A stretch of DNA of 64,000 bases from Streptomyces rubradiris (GTDB taxonomy: Bacteria > Actinomycetota > Actinomycetes > Streptomycetales > Streptomycetaceae). Position numbers and translations under genes: made by a program. The DNA lies in contig NZ_BNEA01000015.1 of assembly GCF_016860525.1 (NCBI RefSeq), positions 1,798,001-1,862,000 on the forward strand. Direction: 5' to 3'. The notes under the pieces are model-generated. The model made no database searches. It saw nothing but the letters and a program-made list of their open reading frames with translations, and had not been told where the DNA came from. Below, piece by piece: positions 1-7,539 of the stretch (the stretch's first letter is position 1; each line of letters starts with the position of its first letter).

Positions 1-1041
1 GTGCCGGGCGATCAGCGTGTTGTAGGCCGCGGCAGTGCCGGTGACGGTGCCGGCCGTGGTGTCGACGGTGATCTCCGGGTACCAGGACATGGTCATCGAG
101 GTGGCGCTGGGGAAGGCCAGCGGCAGCCACACGTAGCGGGAGTCGTTCACCTTCCCGCCGAAGGAGTTGCCCCAGCGGTCACCCAGGTACAGGTACGAGG
201 TACCCGAAGTGCCCTGCACGGGAAGGACGTAGGCGGTCTGCGAGCCGTAGGCGGTGGAGTCGCCGACGGCCTTCCAGGACGTCCACGGCCCGGCGAGGGA
301 GGTGGCGGTCGCGTACTGCTGCTGGTTGGGGTTCCAGCCGGTGGCGCCCGAGGTGAGCATGAAGTACACGCCGCCGCGCTTGAACAGGGCCGGTGCCTCG
401 CGGTGGCCGCCGGGCCAGGGGTTGGCGACCAGGCCGGCGATGCCCGTGTAGTCGGCGGTGAGCCGGTAGATGTGCAGGTCGTAGTTCTCGTTGGCCGCCG
501 AGACCATATAGGCGGTGCCGTCGGTGTCGACGTAGGTGGTCAGGTCGCGGGACATGTACCGGCCGAGCGGGCGGAAGCTGCCCCGGTAGGTGTAGCTGCC
601 GTCGACCGTGTCGGAGACGGCGACGGCGGCGCGTGCCTCGCCGTAGTCGGTGCCGTTCTCCTTGTGCATCCACATCACGAACTTGCCGGTGGCCGCGTTG
701 TAGACGACCTTGGGGCGTTCGATGTAGGCGGTGGACAGCTCGGCGGCGGAGGACCGGGTGAGGACGCGGGCGCGGAACTCCCAGTTCTTCAGGTCGGTGG
801 AGCGGTAGGCGTTCACGGACCTGAAGGTGTTGTCGCTGTTGCGGTCCTCGCCGAACCAGTAGTAGGAGCCGCCCACTTCGATCACCCCGCCGCCGTGGGC
901 GTGCACCGGATTGCCCGACGTGTCGGTGAACTGCGTGCCGTTGGCGATGGTCCCCTGCGCCGCCCGGGCGGGTCCGGCGGTCGCCAGGGCGGCGGCGAGG
1001 GCGCAGCACAGGGCGAGCAGGACGGCGTACGCGCGTCTCAT
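1..1041 (-). CDS. Secreted GH43 family glycosidase, galactan 1,3-beta-galactosidase-like (C terminus cut by window edge)
   Basis: The visible 347 codons begin with a Sec-type signal peptide (MRRAYAVLLALC, cleavage near AARA/AQG). A five-bladed beta-propeller-type GH43 sequence follows, with GGGVIEVGGSYYWFGE, a YRSTDLKNWEF strand, ERPKVVYNAATGKFVMWMH and REAPALFKRGGVYFML. These strings match the exo-beta-1,3-galactanase branch of GH43. The protein probably acts outside the cell on arabinogalactan side chains. The start is preceded by a strong AAGGAAGGGG ribosome site lying inside the end of the upstream GH43 gene. Only one base separates the two genes, so they form a transcriptional unit. The reading frame is open to the left edge, so C-terminal modules, for example a carbohydrate-binding domain, cannot be judged. 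The GH43 assignment is firm; the substrate is inferred. Confidence 0.85.
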   Translation of the reverse strand, partial: MRRAYAVLLALCCALAAALATAGPARAAQGTIANGTQFTDTSGNPVHAHGGGVIEVGGSYYWFGEDRNSDNTFRSVNAYRSTDLKNWEFRARVLTRSSAAELSTAYIERPKVVYNAATGKFVMWMHKENGTDYGEARAAVAVSDTVDGSYTYRGSFRPLGRYMSRDLTTYVDTDGTAYMVSAANENYDLHIYRLTADYTGIAGLVANPWPGGHREAPALFKRGGVYFMLTSGATGWNPNQQQYATATSLAGPWTSWKAVGDSTAYGSQTAYVLPVQGTSGTSYLYLGDRWGNSFGGKVNDSRYVWLPLAFPSATSMTMSWYPEITVDTTAGTVTGTAAAYNTLIARH

Positions 1042-1042
1042 C

Positions 1043-2155
1043 TCACGCCCCTTCCTTCGCGGTGTCGGCCACGGGGACGCCGAAGTCGGGGGTGCCGTCC
1101 GGCTTCCAGCCGAGCTTCTGGATCCGGGTGTGCCGGTTGGGGTCGTGCAGCGGGTCGCCGGTGATCTCCTTGTACTGGCGGGCGTGGTAGACGAGGACGT
1201 CGGTACGGCCGTCCTCGGCGACGGTGAAGCAGTTGTGCCCGGGGCCGTACTGCCCCGTGCTGTCGTCGCTGGTGAACACCGGGACGGGCGACTTGTTCCA
1301 GCTGCGGGCGTCCAGCAGGTCGGCGTGGGCGTCGGCGGTCAGCAGGCCCACGCAGTAGTGCCAGTCGGTGGCGCTGGCCGAGTAGGTGAGGAAGATCCGG
1401 CCGTTGCGCTTGAGGACGTACGGACCCTCGTTGACCTTGTAGCCGACGCACTCCCAGTCGTACTCCGGTGTGGACAGGCGAACTTGGGGGCCGGTGAGGG
1501 TCCACGGGCCGGCCATCTCCGAGATCCACAGGGCCGTGTTGTTGTCCATGCCGGGCTCGTGCTGGGCCCAGACCAGATAGCGGGTGCCGCGGTGCTGGAA
1601 GGTGGTGGCGTCCAGGGAGAAGGTCTCCCAGGCGGTTCTGATCTGGCCCCGCTCCACCCACGTGCCCTGGAACGGGTCGGGGTGCGCGTTCTCCAGCACC
1701 CACATGCGGATGGCCCACACGTCCTCGGCGGGGGCCGAGGCGAAGTAGATGTACCACTTGCCGCCGATCCGGTGCAGCTCGGGCGCCCATATGTGGGCGC
1801 CCATCGGACCGGTCGCGTGCGCCCGCCAGATCACCGACTCGGCGGCCGTGGACAGCCCGTTCAGGGTGCGGGCGCGGCGCAGGACGATGCGGTCGTACTC
1901 GGGGACGGTCGCCGTGAAGTAGTAGCGGCCGTCGGTGTGGCGGGTGATGTGCGGGTCGGCGCGCTGGAGGACGAGCGGGTTCGCGTACGGAGTCGCCGCC
2001 GGGTGCTTCTTCGGGTGCGGCTTCGGGCCGGTCGCCCGCGCGGGGGCCGCCTGGGCGGGGCCGGGCGTGACGGCCAGGGCGCCGGCGGCGAGCGCGGCGC
2101 CCTTGAGCACCGTTCTACGGCCGGGGGTGTCGGGCAGGTCGTGGTCGCGGCTCAT
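1043..2155 (-). CDS. Secreted GH43 family glycosidase (alpha-L-arabinofuranosidase-like), Tat signal
   Basis: The product is 370 aa. The N terminus carries a twin-arginine signal (GRRTVLKGAALAAGALA, cleaved near AQAAPA). The mature part shows the GH43 set: RADPHITRHTDG with the putative catalytic base Asp, WAPELHRIGGKWYIYF, SLDATTFQHRGTRYLVW with the pKa-modulating Asp, and NEGPYVLKRNGRIFLTYSAS with the acid Glu. The sequence resembles Streptomyces exo-arabinofuranosidases of GH43, so release of arabinose from arabinan or arabinogalactan is the likely role. The ATG at 2155 is chosen because the Tat motif follows directly and GAGAGG lies upstream; an in-frame extension to 2194 is possible. It is the first gene of a pair with the galactanase-like gene downstream, which suggests joint attack on arabinogalactan. 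No linked regulator is obvious. Confidence 0.88.
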   Translation of the reverse strand: MSRDHDLPDTPGRRTVLKGAALAAGALAVTPGPAQAAPARATGPKPHPKKHPAATPYANPLVLQRADPHITRHTDGRYYFTATVPEYDRIVLRRARTLNGLSTAAESVIWRAHATGPMGAHIWAPELHRIGGKWYIYFASAPAEDVWAIRMWVLENAHPDPFQGTWVERGQIRTAWETFSLDATTFQHRGTRYLVWAQHEPGMDNNTALWISEMAGPWTLTGPQVRLSTPEYDWECVGYKVNEGPYVLKRNGRIFLTYSASATDWHYCVGLLTADAHADLLDARSWNKSPVPVFTSDDSTGQYGPGHNCFTVAEDGRTDVLVYHARQYKEITGDPLHDPNRHTRIQKLGWKPDGTPDFGVPVADTAKEGA

Positions 2156-2302
2156 GCGGACCGCCTCTCGATCGTTCGACATTTCGCACTGCATCTGTGA
2201 TTCCGAACGCCGAAAAGGTACGGGCGGGCAACGGGAGGGTCAATGGGGCGGACACCAGGACCCCCGGTCCCGCGCCGTCCTGCTTCGACTAGCGTCGTGA
2301 CC

Positions 2303-3229
2303 ATGACCAGCGACACCTCCCCCAGCCTCGCCGACGCCCTCGCCGCCGGGACGGTCGTGCTCGACGGCGGCATGTCCAACCAGCTGGAGTCGGCCGGGCA
2401 CGACCTGAGCGACGAGCTGTGGTCGGCGCGGCTGCTCGCCGAGCGGCCCGAGGCGGTCGCCGAGGCCCACCTCGCCTACTTCCGGGCGGGCGCGAGCGTG
2501 GCGATCACGGCCAGCTACCAGGCAACCTTCGAGGGCTTCGGCAAGCGGGGCATCGGCCGGGCGGAGGCCGCGCGGCTGCTCGCCCGCAGCGTGGACCTGG
2601 CCCGCACGGCGGCCCGGCAGGCGGCGGACGCGGGCGTGCGGCGACCGCTGTGGGTGGCGGCCTCGGTCGGACCGTACGGGGCGATGCTCGCGGACGGCTC
2701 CGAGTACCGGGGCCGGTACGGGCTGGGCGTGGCCGAGCTGGAGCGGTTCCACCGGCCCCGGATCGAGACGCTGGCCGCCGCCGCGCCGGACGTGCTGGCC
2801 CTGGAGACCGTGCCGGACGCCGACGAGGCCGCCGCGCTGCTGCGGGCGGTGCGCGGGCTGGGGGTGCCGGCCTGGCTGTCGTACACGGTCGACGGGCGGC
2901 GGACGCGGGCCGGCCAGCCCCTGGAGGAGGCGTTCGCGCTCGCCGCCGACGCGGAGGAGGTGATCGCGGTGGGTGTGAACTGCTGCGCGCCCGGGGACGT
3001 GGGGCCCGCCGTGGAGATCGCGGCGCGCGTCACCGGCAAACCGGTCGTGGCCTACCCCAACAGCGGCGAGGGCTGGGACGCCGGGGCACGTGCCTGGCGT
3101 GGCGGGGCGACGTTCGGCGCGGCCCAGGTCACGGCGTGGCGCGAGGCGGGGGCTCGGCTGATCGGCGGGTGCTGCCGGGTGGGGCCGGAGAGCATCGGCG
3201 AGATCGCGCGGACACTGGACGCGGCCTGA
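2303..3229 (+). CDS. mmuM: Homocysteine S-methyltransferase
   Basis: This 308-aa cytosolic protein belongs to the zinc-dependent homocysteine methyltransferase family. Family signatures include the N-terminal VLDGGMSNQLE strand, LETVPDADEA in mid-barrel, and the three zinc-ligand cysteines in GVNCCAP and GGCCRVGP. Proteins of this size normally use S-methylmethionine (or SAM) as donor and recycle homocysteine to methionine, without the cobalamin domains of MetH. The ATG at 2303 is preferred over upstream in-frame codons because the family usually starts a few residues before the ALAAGTVVLDGG strand. The gene is divergent from the GH43 pair, and nothing nearby suggests an operon. The family call is firm; the methyl donor is inferred from family knowledge. 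Confidence 0.92.
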   Translation: MTSDTSPSLADALAAGTVVLDGGMSNQLESAGHDLSDELWSARLLAERPEAVAEAHLAYFRAGASVAITASYQATFEGFGKRGIGRAEAARLLARSVDLARTAARQAADAGVRRPLWVAASVGPYGAMLADGSEYRGRYGLGVAELERFHRPRIETLAAAAPDVLALETVPDADEAAALLRAVRGLGVPAWLSYTVDGRRTRAGQPLEEAFALAADAEEVIAVGVNCCAPGDVGPAVEIAARVTGKPVVAYPNSGEGWDAGARAWRGGATFGAAQVTAWREAGARLIGGCCRVGPESIGEIARTLDAA

Positions 3230-3420
3230 GCGCAGTCCCCCGCCGGGGGGACGCGGAGGCACCGGCGCCGCTCGGTGGTGCGCCGATCGGCGCGCGCGGA
3301 GAACGCGAGCGCCACGGCGGCGCCCTTGGCTCGAACAACGCCCCCGTACTCCGATGGCGACGCGTTGTCACATCCGTACCATGAGTCTGGCTGGTTCCTC
3401 CCCAGCACAGGAGGTTCGTC

Positions 3421-3708
3421 ATGCGTCGCATCGGCACGACAGGCGCCACGCTCGCCATCGCCGGACTGTTCGCGCTCGCGGCTCCGGGCCAGGCCCTCGC
3501 CGCCCACGGAGACCTCGTGCTGAACGGGGTCGTCCACCCCGACCCCACCGGCTGTTTCAACGCTCAGCGGGTGACCGACGCCGTCAACAACACGGACACG
3601 CCCGCCCTGGTGTACGGCGGGGCCGACTGCACCGGAAAGGTCATCGCGGTCATCTGGCAGAACAAGGAATGGGTCCTCGACCCGGGCGACAGCGTCTACA
3701 TGCGGTGA
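3421..3708 (+). CDS. Small secreted protein of unknown function
   Basis: The 95-aa product has a clear signal peptide (MRRIGTTGATLAIAGLFALAAPGQALA) and a mature part of about 67 residues with two cysteines (GCFNAQ and GADCTGK) likely to form a disulfide. A strong ribosome site, AGGAGG, sits just upstream of the ATG. The mature sequence (LVLNGVVHPDPTGC ... YGGADCTGKVIAVI) looks like a single small beta-rich domain. Comparable short exported proteins are common in Streptomyces, but I cannot assign a function. The gene stands alone and is followed within 20 bases by a perfect 12-bp hairpin that probably ends its transcript. Expression as a monocistronic secreted protein is the simplest reading. 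Confidence 0.8.
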   Translation: MRRIGTTGATLAIAGLFALAAPGQALAAHGDLVLNGVVHPDPTGCFNAQRVTDAVNNTDTPALVYGGADCTGKVIAVIWQNKEWVLDPGDSVYMR

Positions 3709-3724
3709 TCCGCCCCTGAAAGCT

Positions 3725-3757
3725 CCGGCCGCCCGGACCCTCCCACCGGGCGGCCGG
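3725..3757. terminator. Bidirectional hairpin terminator
   Basis: A perfect 12-bp GC stem (CCGGCCGCCCGG at 3725-3736, complement at 3746-3757) with a 9-nt loop lies between two convergent genes, the small secreted protein and the carboxylesterase. There is no U-tract, as is usual in Streptomyces. Confidence 0.75.
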
Positions 3758-3783
3758 CTCGTTCCGTCCCCGCGGCGCACCCG

Positions 3784-5352
3784 TCAGCGGCGCAGTGCGT
3801 CCACCGAGCGGCGCAGCCGGCGCACGGCGGAGGCGAGTTCGGCGCCCGGCGCGCGCGGGACGGAGTGCCGCGGGGGCTCCGGGACGGCGGACGCGGTATC
3901 CCACAGGGCGACCTCCGCGTCCCGTGGGCCGCAGGCGACGCGCGGTTCGCCGCCGTCGAAGATCCGCACCGGGTGGGTGGCGTCCCAGGCCGCCCAGCCG
4001 GGGTCCCCGGTCGCAGCGAACCGCACCCACGCGGTGTGCATCGCGTCGCACAGCTCCTGGGGCGCGCCCGCACCGGCCAGCTTCTCGGACTCGGGCACGT
4101 CCCCGGTGTCGAAGACGAACCCGAGTTCCAGGGCGTGGCAGGCGCCGAGGCCGGGCAGCCGGGAGGGCCACGCGAACTCGTAGAGGTAACTGGCGCCGGG
4201 CCGGGCGTCGGCGAGCCGGTGCAACGGCACCCGCAGCAGGTGGTCGGTGACCATCTGGCCGACGATCTCGGCGGTTCCGGCGCCGGGGTGCAGGACCCGG
4301 TAGCCGCGCGGGATGTCGTGGCCGGCGTGGCAGCGGGCCATGGCCCCGGCCAGGGCGACCGCGCCGAGCCGGTCGACGCGCTCCAGCAGCCCGCCGGGCA
4401 CCAGCCACAGCCGGTACTCGTCCCGGGTCCAGCCCATGAGCAGTTCGGCGTCCCGGGCGGCGGTGCCCTCGGCCAGCGCCTTCAGCGGGTCCCCGGGCAC
4501 GAGGTCGCCGTCCACCACGATGCCGAACGCGGGACCGCCCAGCACCGGGCTGCCGAGCCGGCCGACCTCGGCCTGGGTGCGCAGCAACAGACCGCGGTCG
4601 ACGGCGGCGAACGCCTCGGCGGTGGCCGGTATCTTCAGCCGGGCGGCCATCCGGCGCACCACGCGCCGTACCTTGTCGCGGTCCGAGACCTCGGGTGGTC
4701 CGCTCTGCAGCACCGCCCGCCGGATCAGGCCCTGCGTCCGGGGCGCGGCCAGCAGGGCGCCCGCGCTGATGGCGCCGGCCGACTGCCCGCACAGGGTGAT
4801 CCGGTCCGGGTCGCCGCCGAAGGCCGCGATCGTCTCGTGCACCCAGAGCAGCGCGGCGAGCTGGTCGCGCAGACCGGGGTTCGGGGGCGCGTCGGGGAAC
4901 AGGCCGTAACCCTCCACGCCGAGCCGGTAGTTGACGGAGACGCAGACGACCCCGTCCCGCGCGAAGGTGCCGCCGTCGTACACCGGCACGGCCGAAGAAC
5001 CCCTGGTCAGCGCGCCGCCGTGCAGCCAGACCAGCACCGGGAGCCGGGCGCCGGGTCCCGGCTCGGGGGTCCATACGTTGAGATTGAGGCAGTCGTCGCC
5101 GGGGATGTCCGGGTCGGACAGGTACCGGGCGAACGCCTCGGAGTACGGCGGCTTCGGCGCGGTCGGCCCGAAGGCACCGGCGTCCCGGACCCCGTCCCAG
5201 GGCTCGGGCGGCCGGGGCGGGCGGAACCGCAGCGGGCCGAAGGGCGGGGCGGCGTAGGGAATCCCCCGGAAGACCGCGATGCCCCGCTCGTACCGGCCGC
5301 GTACGGCCCCGTAGGGGGTCGTGACCACGGGTCCCGCCTGGTCTGCCGCCAT
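3784..5352 (-). CDS. Type B carboxylesterase
   Basis: The 522-aa alpha/beta hydrolase of the carboxylesterase/para-nitrobenzyl esterase family has FRGIPYAAPPFGPLRFRPP near the N terminus, the disulfide-region motif DDCLNLNVWTP, the oxyanion-hole WLHGGALTRGS, and the nucleophile elbow ITLCGQSAGAISAGALL. A catalytic acid and a C-terminal histidine (GLGACHALELGFVF) complete the expected triad. No signal peptide is seen, so it is probably intracellular. The ATG at 5352 is preferred over an in-frame GTG 30 bases upstream because GAAGGG is spaced 9 nt from it. Substrate cannot be read from the sequence; the family hydrolyses varied carboxylic esters. It is convergent with the small secreted protein and is otherwise unlinked. 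Confidence 0.9.
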   Translation of the reverse strand: MAADQAGPVVTTPYGAVRGRYERGIAVFRGIPYAAPPFGPLRFRPPRPPEPWDGVRDAGAFGPTAPKPPYSEAFARYLSDPDIPGDDCLNLNVWTPEPGPGARLPVLVWLHGGALTRGSSAVPVYDGGTFARDGVVCVSVNYRLGVEGYGLFPDAPPNPGLRDQLAALLWVHETIAAFGGDPDRITLCGQSAGAISAGALLAAPRTQGLIRRAVLQSGPPEVSDRDKVRRVVRRMAARLKIPATAEAFAAVDRGLLLRTQAEVGRLGSPVLGGPAFGIVVDGDLVPGDPLKALAEGTAARDAELLMGWTRDEYRLWLVPGGLLERVDRLGAVALAGAMARCHAGHDIPRGYRVLHPGAGTAEIVGQMVTDHLLRVPLHRLADARPGASYLYEFAWPSRLPGLGACHALELGFVFDTGDVPESEKLAGAGAPQELCDAMHTAWVRFAATGDPGWAAWDATHPVRIFDGGEPRVACGPRDAEVALWDTASAVPEPPRHSVPRAPGAELASAVRRLRRSVDALRR

Positions 5353-5487
5353 CGCCGCCAGCCCTTCGCCGCGCGGCCGCACCGCTCGCCGGTGCGGACA
5401 CCGTTCACATCAGAGCACCACACCGCAGGGACGTATTCCCGTGCACGGGACCCACCGCACGGCCGTCCGGGGGACCTCCCGCGCGCC

Positions 5488-6207
5488 TTACGCGCCGGCT
5501 CCCGGCGCGGAGGCGCGCTTGGCGGTGTCCCGGCGGGTGATGGCCTCGGCCACCTCGCCGATGGCGGTGCGGACGAGGGTGCCGTAGCCGTCCTCCGGGA
5601 GGCTGGAGGCGTGCCGCCGGGCCGCGGTGATGTGTGCGGTGGCGGCGTCGAAGGAGCCGAGCCGGCGGTAGAGGTCGGCGAGGTTGAGGTGCAGGGACGG
5701 GAGGAAGCCGGCGAGGCTCAGGCCCTCGTGGTGGGCGCGCAGGCGCTGTCCGGTCAGCGCGTCGGCGGCGTCGAGGGCGCGGATGTCCCAGGCCAGGGCC
5801 TGGGCGGGGTCGTCGTAGAGGTCCGCCAGGTGGTGCGCGAGAGTGCAGCGGTGCAGCGGGTCGCCGGTCACGCCGGTCGCGGACCAGAGGTCCAGGAGCG
5901 TCCGGCGGGCGGCGGCGGGGTCGCCGGCCCGGCCCTGCGCGACGGCCCGGCCGATGGTCTCCATGACCGGGTCGGGGGTGGCGGAGGCGGGGGCGACGGG
6001 TTCCGGGGTGGCAGAGGCAGAGGCAACGGCTTCCGGAGTGGCGGAGGCAGAGGCAACGGCTTCCGGGGCGGCGGAGGCAGAGGCAACGGCTTCCGGGGCG
6101 GCGGAGGCAGAGGCAACGGCTTCCGGGGCGGCGGAGGCAGAGGCAACGGCTTCCGGGGCGGCGGAGGCAGAGATGACGGCTTCCGAGGTGGCGGGGACGG
6201 TGGTCAT
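5488..6207 (-). CDS. TPR-like protein with N-terminal decapeptide repeats
   Basis: The 239-aa protein has two parts. Residues 1 to about 80 are near-perfect copies of a 10-residue Ala/Ser/Val-rich unit (EAVASASAAP), which should be disordered and extended. From about residue 82 comes a helical domain (METIGRAVAQGRAGDPAAARR, LAHHLADLYDDPAQALAWD, FLPSLHLNLADLYRRLGSFDAA) typical of actinobacterial tetratricopeptide-like proteins. The ATG at 6207 has AAGGA upstream; starting at the internal Met would lose any ribosome site, so the repeats are probably translated. The gene begins 19 bases after the stop of the MerR-clamp fusion and is very likely co-transcribed with it. Function is unknown; a protein-protein interaction role is inferred from the fold only. 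Confidence 0.85.
   Translation of the reverse strand: MTTVPATSEAVISASAAPEAVASASAAPEAVASASAAPEAVASASAAPEAVASASATPEAVASASATPEPVAPASATPDPVMETIGRAVAQGRAGDPAAARRTLLDLWSATGVTGDPLHRCTLAHHLADLYDDPAQALAWDIRALDAADALTGQRLRAHHEGLSLAGFLPSLHLNLADLYRRLGSFDAATAHITAARRHASSLPEDGYGTLVRTAIGEVAEAITRRDTAKRASAPGAGA
6001..6180. repeat. Six tandem 30-bp units inside the TPR gene
   Basis: Six head-to-tail 30-bp units, in register with the codon frame, run from 6001 to 6180. The central three are identical and the outer ones differ by a few bases; a more degenerate seventh copy lies at 5971-6000. Unit length is a multiple of three, so copy-number change would alter the N-terminal arm by steps of 10 residues without breaking the frame. 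Confidence 0.95.
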
Positions 6208-6226
6208 CGCGGGGCGTCCTTGTCGG

Positions 6227-7279
6227 TCAGGGGCGGTGGTCGTGCCGGACGGGCATGGCCAGGGTGGTGAGGTCGCCGTGGTCGGCGGAGCGGATGGTGG
6301 CGGGCAGGCCGGGGCCGCGCAGGTCGAGCAGCACGTCGGGGCCGACTGCCGTGCTGACGGCCGGGTAGAGCGTGGTCAGCTCGAAGGAGATCCTGAGCTC
6401 CGGCCCGGTGACGGTGGCCGGGAGCGCGGCGCCGGGGCCGGGGGCGCCGGCCGCCTGGACGTGCAGGCCGTGCCGGGACACCCGCAGCGTGCTGCGCTCC
6501 CCGGAGTGGTCCTCCAGCGCGCGCAGCAGCGGCTCCTTCGCGACCGTCACCCGGGTGCCGGCCCCGGGGAGCGAGGCAAGCATCAGCCGGTGGTCGGGGA
6601 ACCCCGCCGCGAGCAGCCGGCAGTGCCGGTCCGCGCGGTCCGCGCCGCGCAGCCGGATCGTGTGCGCTGTCGCTTCGACGCGCATGAGCGGGCTGCGGCG
6701 GATGTGGGTGAGCGCGGTGCGCAGGTCGTCGCCGTCGACCGTGGCGGCCCAGTGGGTGGCCGCGGGTTCGGCGGGGACCAGGGTGCGGGTCGAGAGCCGG
6801 TAGCGGTCGGTCGCGGTCAGCGTGACCGCTTCCGCGGACACCTCCACGCGCAGCCCGCCGAGCACCGGCATGGCGGGGTCGTGCGCGGTCGCGGTCAGGA
6901 CCTGCTCGATGGCGTCGGCCAGCACGGGCCCCTTCAGCGCGGCGAGGGGCAGGCCCGGCGCGCCGGTGAGCGATGACTTGATCACGGCGGCCTTGCGCCG
7001 CACCGCTTCCGCGTCCGCGAGGGCCTTCGCCACGTGCGCGTCGATCAGCCGGGCCGCGTCCGCGGGTCCGGCGTCGAGGACCGCCTCGACGGCGGCCAGG
7101 GGCATGCCGATCTCCCTCAGCCGACGGAGTCCGGCGGCCCGGGCCACCTGGTCGGCGCGGTAGTAGCGGTAGCCCGTGACCGGGTCCACCTCGGCGGGGG
7201 GCAGCAGCCCGGAGTCGGCGTAGAACCGCAGCGCGCTGGAGGTCAGTCCACTGCGCCGGGCGAAGACCCCGATCGGCAT
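6227..7279 (-). CDS. MerR-type regulator fused to two DNA sliding-clamp (DnaN-like) domains
   Basis: Residues 1-70 are a standard MerR winged helix (MPIGVFARRSGLTSSALRFY, YRYYRADQVARAAGLRRLREIGMPL), followed by a short coiled-coil to about residue 100. Residues about 115-350 are not an effector domain of the usual MerR kinds but match domains II and III of the bacterial beta clamp: MPVLGGLRVEVSAEAVTLTATDRYRLS (shortened: ATDRYRL at 156-162), an AAGFPDHRLM segment, LRISFELTTLYPAVSTAV, and a C-terminal LAMPVR like the DnaN end. The first clamp domain is missing. Upstream in-frame starts exist (GTG at 7297, TTG at 7318); 7279 fits the family N terminus. It heads a two-gene unit with the TPR protein and is divergent from a LacI regulator. 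The domain reading is confident; what it senses is unknown. Confidence 0.88.
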   Translation of the reverse strand: MPIGVFARRSGLTSSALRFYADSGLLPPAEVDPVTGYRYYRADQVARAAGLRRLREIGMPLAAVEAVLDAGPADAARLIDAHVAKALADAEAVRRKAAVIKSSLTGAPGLPLAALKGPVLADAIEQVLTATAHDPAMPVLGGLRVEVSAEAVTLTATDRYRLSTRTLVPAEPAATHWAATVDGDDLRTALTHIRRSPLMRVEATAHTIRLRGADRADRHCRLLAAGFPDHRLMLASLPGAGTRVTVAKEPLLRALEDHSGERSTLRVSRHGLHVQAAGAPGPGAALPATVTGPELRISFELTTLYPAVSTAVGPDVLLDLRGPGLPATIRSADHGDLTTLAMPVRHDHRP

Positions 7280-7436
7280 CAGCTCAGAGTTGGGCACGGC
7301 GTCATCGTGGGGCTTCAACCCACTCGAAGGTCAACTCCGACGGCCGGTGGCACCCATCCAGAGGTTCCGAAGTCGTCGTCGGTGCCAGTCCCGTGAATTC
7401 CTCTGTCTTCCCGCCGTGTTGAGGCGCACCTATCGT

Positions 7437-7450
7437 AGGAAGCGCTTTCT
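7437..7450. promoter_or_regulatory. Candidate LacI-family operator
   Basis: AGGAAGCGCTTTCT is a 14-bp near-perfect palindrome with a central CG step inside AGCGCT, the classic shape of LacI/GalR-family operators. It lies about 90 bases before the LacI-type gene and in the divergent promoter region shared with the MerR fusion, so autoregulation is likely. Confidence 0.65.
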
Positions 7451-7539
7451 GTCGGTGCTGTCGGTGCACTGGCCGTGCAGGCGCGTTGGTCGCAGGTTTC
7501 GATGGCCCACGGGCGGGCCTGGGGGAGGCGGTTCGCTTC

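Noticed and set aside
6001..6180. CRISPR array
   Set aside because: Units are contiguous with no spacers, lie in frame inside a gene and have no cas genes nearby. The same applies to the other tandem repeats.
3865..6270. An 801-codon open frame on plus across the esterase and TPR genes
   Set aside because: It is antisense to two well-supported genes and reads as Gly/Arg/Val-rich low complexity, the usual shadow of high-GC coding DNA.
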